From NCBI GenBank assembly GCA_902461985.1, contig CABQAB010000147.1, positions 1 through 5,539 of the forward strand: a DNA stretch of 5,539 bases, read 5' to 3'. Shown piece after piece: positions 5,010 through 5,539 of this stretch. The stretch is from an uncultured Bacteroidales bacterium (GTDB lineage: Bacteria > Bacteroidota > Bacteroidia > Bacteroidales > UBA932). How positions within the stretch are numbered: position 1 is the stretch's first letter; every line of letters starts with the position of its first letter. Made by a program: the position numbers and the translations under genes. Under the pieces are notes generated by a model, which saw only the letters and a program-made list of their open reading frames with translations, was not told the DNA's origin and ran no database searches.

Positions 5010-5539
5010 TTATTTATCCGTATACTTATAAAGTTCCGGAAGCGAGTATCCAGATGAGCCTGTCTTGTCTACATAACAACGGTAAAAATCTCCATTGTTT
5101 TTGTTAGAGTAAAGATAATACTTTCCCGTTTTGCCTGCTACGTCTCCAGATATCTTTATTCCTCCCTCAGTGTACTCAAATTCAAGAGCAAATGGGGAAT
5201 CGGAGGAAGCGCACGAATTATGAGCCATTCCGAAGTATGAACCAGAAGGCAAAGTCATCACATATTTGTCTCCCGCTTCGTTCTTGGTTACGGTAACTGC
5301 GGCTGCATCAACAGCTGTTGCGGATGCGATAGAACCGTCAGAGATTGTGACATCTGCTGTCTTGGCCAAATCTTTACCGCTGATAGTTGCATGAGCTTCT
5401 GTACCGAACACAATCAGATACTTGCCCGTCCAATCAGTAGGAGCAGCACTGACTTTAATATATTTGGCATCATCAGGAGTCGGATTTTCCGGTTCATCGC
5501 CCCCCCCGGCAGGAGCTTCGTATTTTACAACGATACTCA
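5010..5539 (-). CDS. C-terminal part of a secreted or surface multidomain protein (5' partial)
   Basis: The minus-strand frame is open from the TAA at 5010-5012 to the window edge, giving 175 residues; the real start lies outside. Residues 1-8 (SIVVKYEA) look like the last strand of a preceding Ig-like domain. A flexible linker, APAGGGDEPENPTPDDA, follows at 8-24. The final module begins KYIKVSAAPTDWTGKYLIVFG and ends YSLPELYKYTDK. Modules with a W(S/T)GxYLIVxE start, a YFGM/YIG-like middle and an xxLYKY end occur at the C-terminus of secreted Bacteroidota proteins such as extracellular nucleases and adhesin-like proteins. I recognise the pattern but cannot name the family or a ligand. The composition (Ser, Thr, Ala, Gly; one Cys in HNSCASS, one in YRCYV) fits an exported protein. 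The GTG near 5411 is internal and not a start. Confidence 0.7.
   Translation of the reverse strand, partial: SIVVKYEAPAGGGDEPENPTPDDAKYIKVSAAPTDWTGKYLIVFGTEAHATISGKDLAKTADVTISDGSIASATAVDAAAVTVTKNEAGDKYVMTLPSGSYFGMAHNSCASSDSPFALEFEYTEGGIKISGDVAGKTGKYYLYSNKNNGDFYRCYVDKTGSSGYSLPELYKYTDK
5500..5507 (-). repeat. G8 homopolymer tract in the interdomain linker
   Basis: Eight C residues on the plus strand read as eight G on the coding strand, encoding part of Ala-Gly-Gly-Gly-Asp. Tracts of this length are known slippage sites in phase-variable surface genes. One added G puts TGA two codons after the tract, and one lost G brings TGA about 31 codons on. Either change removes the last domain. Confidence 0.6.

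Overview
The window looks like a piece of a Bacteroidales chromosome (gut, rumen or similar). The evidence is a lipoprotein with an LSVSC lipobox followed by an Asn/Asp-rich tail, a DUF4595-like Bacteroidota repeat architecture, AU-rich rather than Shine-Dalgarno leaders before most genes, an IS66 of the kind common in Bacteroidota, and a secreted-protein C-terminal module ending in LYKY that is typical of that phylum. Genus cannot be read from the sequence.

Layout, left to right. (1) 1-1331 (+): the 3' part of an esterase-D/CE1-type alpha/beta hydrolase. Its C-terminal half looks like a second, catalytically dead hydrolase fold. (2) 1379-2161 (+): a DUF4595-like surface lipoprotein 47 bp downstream, possibly co-transcribed with the esterase and closed by a GC-rich intrinsic terminator (2239-2273). 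(3) 2274-2605: a 332-bp gene-free leader holding three copies of TTTCGGAAA. (4) 2606-3514 (+): an intact Rpn/PDDEXK_2 recombination-promoting nuclease. An AGGAGG sits 8 nt before an in-frame internal ATG, which could encode a nested 56-residue C-terminal protein (RpnS-like). A hairpin follows, then an orphan IS66-like terminal repeat (3596-3622). (5) 3674-4906: an IS66-family element in minus orientation with both ends present. Its interior is deleted: the tnpA 5' part is joined directly to the catalytic half of tnpC, and the rest of tnpA, tnpB and the N-terminal half of tnpC are gone. (6) 4956-5539 (-): the C-terminal 175 residues of a large secreted or surface protein with its own intrinsic terminator. 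A run of eight G residues lies in its interdomain linker.

How the parts relate. The esterase and lipoprotein form one plus-strand unit of cell-envelope or secreted proteins. The 5010-5539 gene is an unrelated convergent unit. The space between them holds mobile-type DNA: the Rpn nuclease, an orphan IS66 end and a crippled IS66. The most interesting signals are the candidate nested rpn product, the orphan IS66 end and hairpin just behind rpn (laid out like the end of the neighbouring IS66), the G8 tract that could switch a surface protein domain on and off, and the pseudo-hydrolase half of the esterase. I see no tRNA, rRNA, CRISPR array or known riboswitch.
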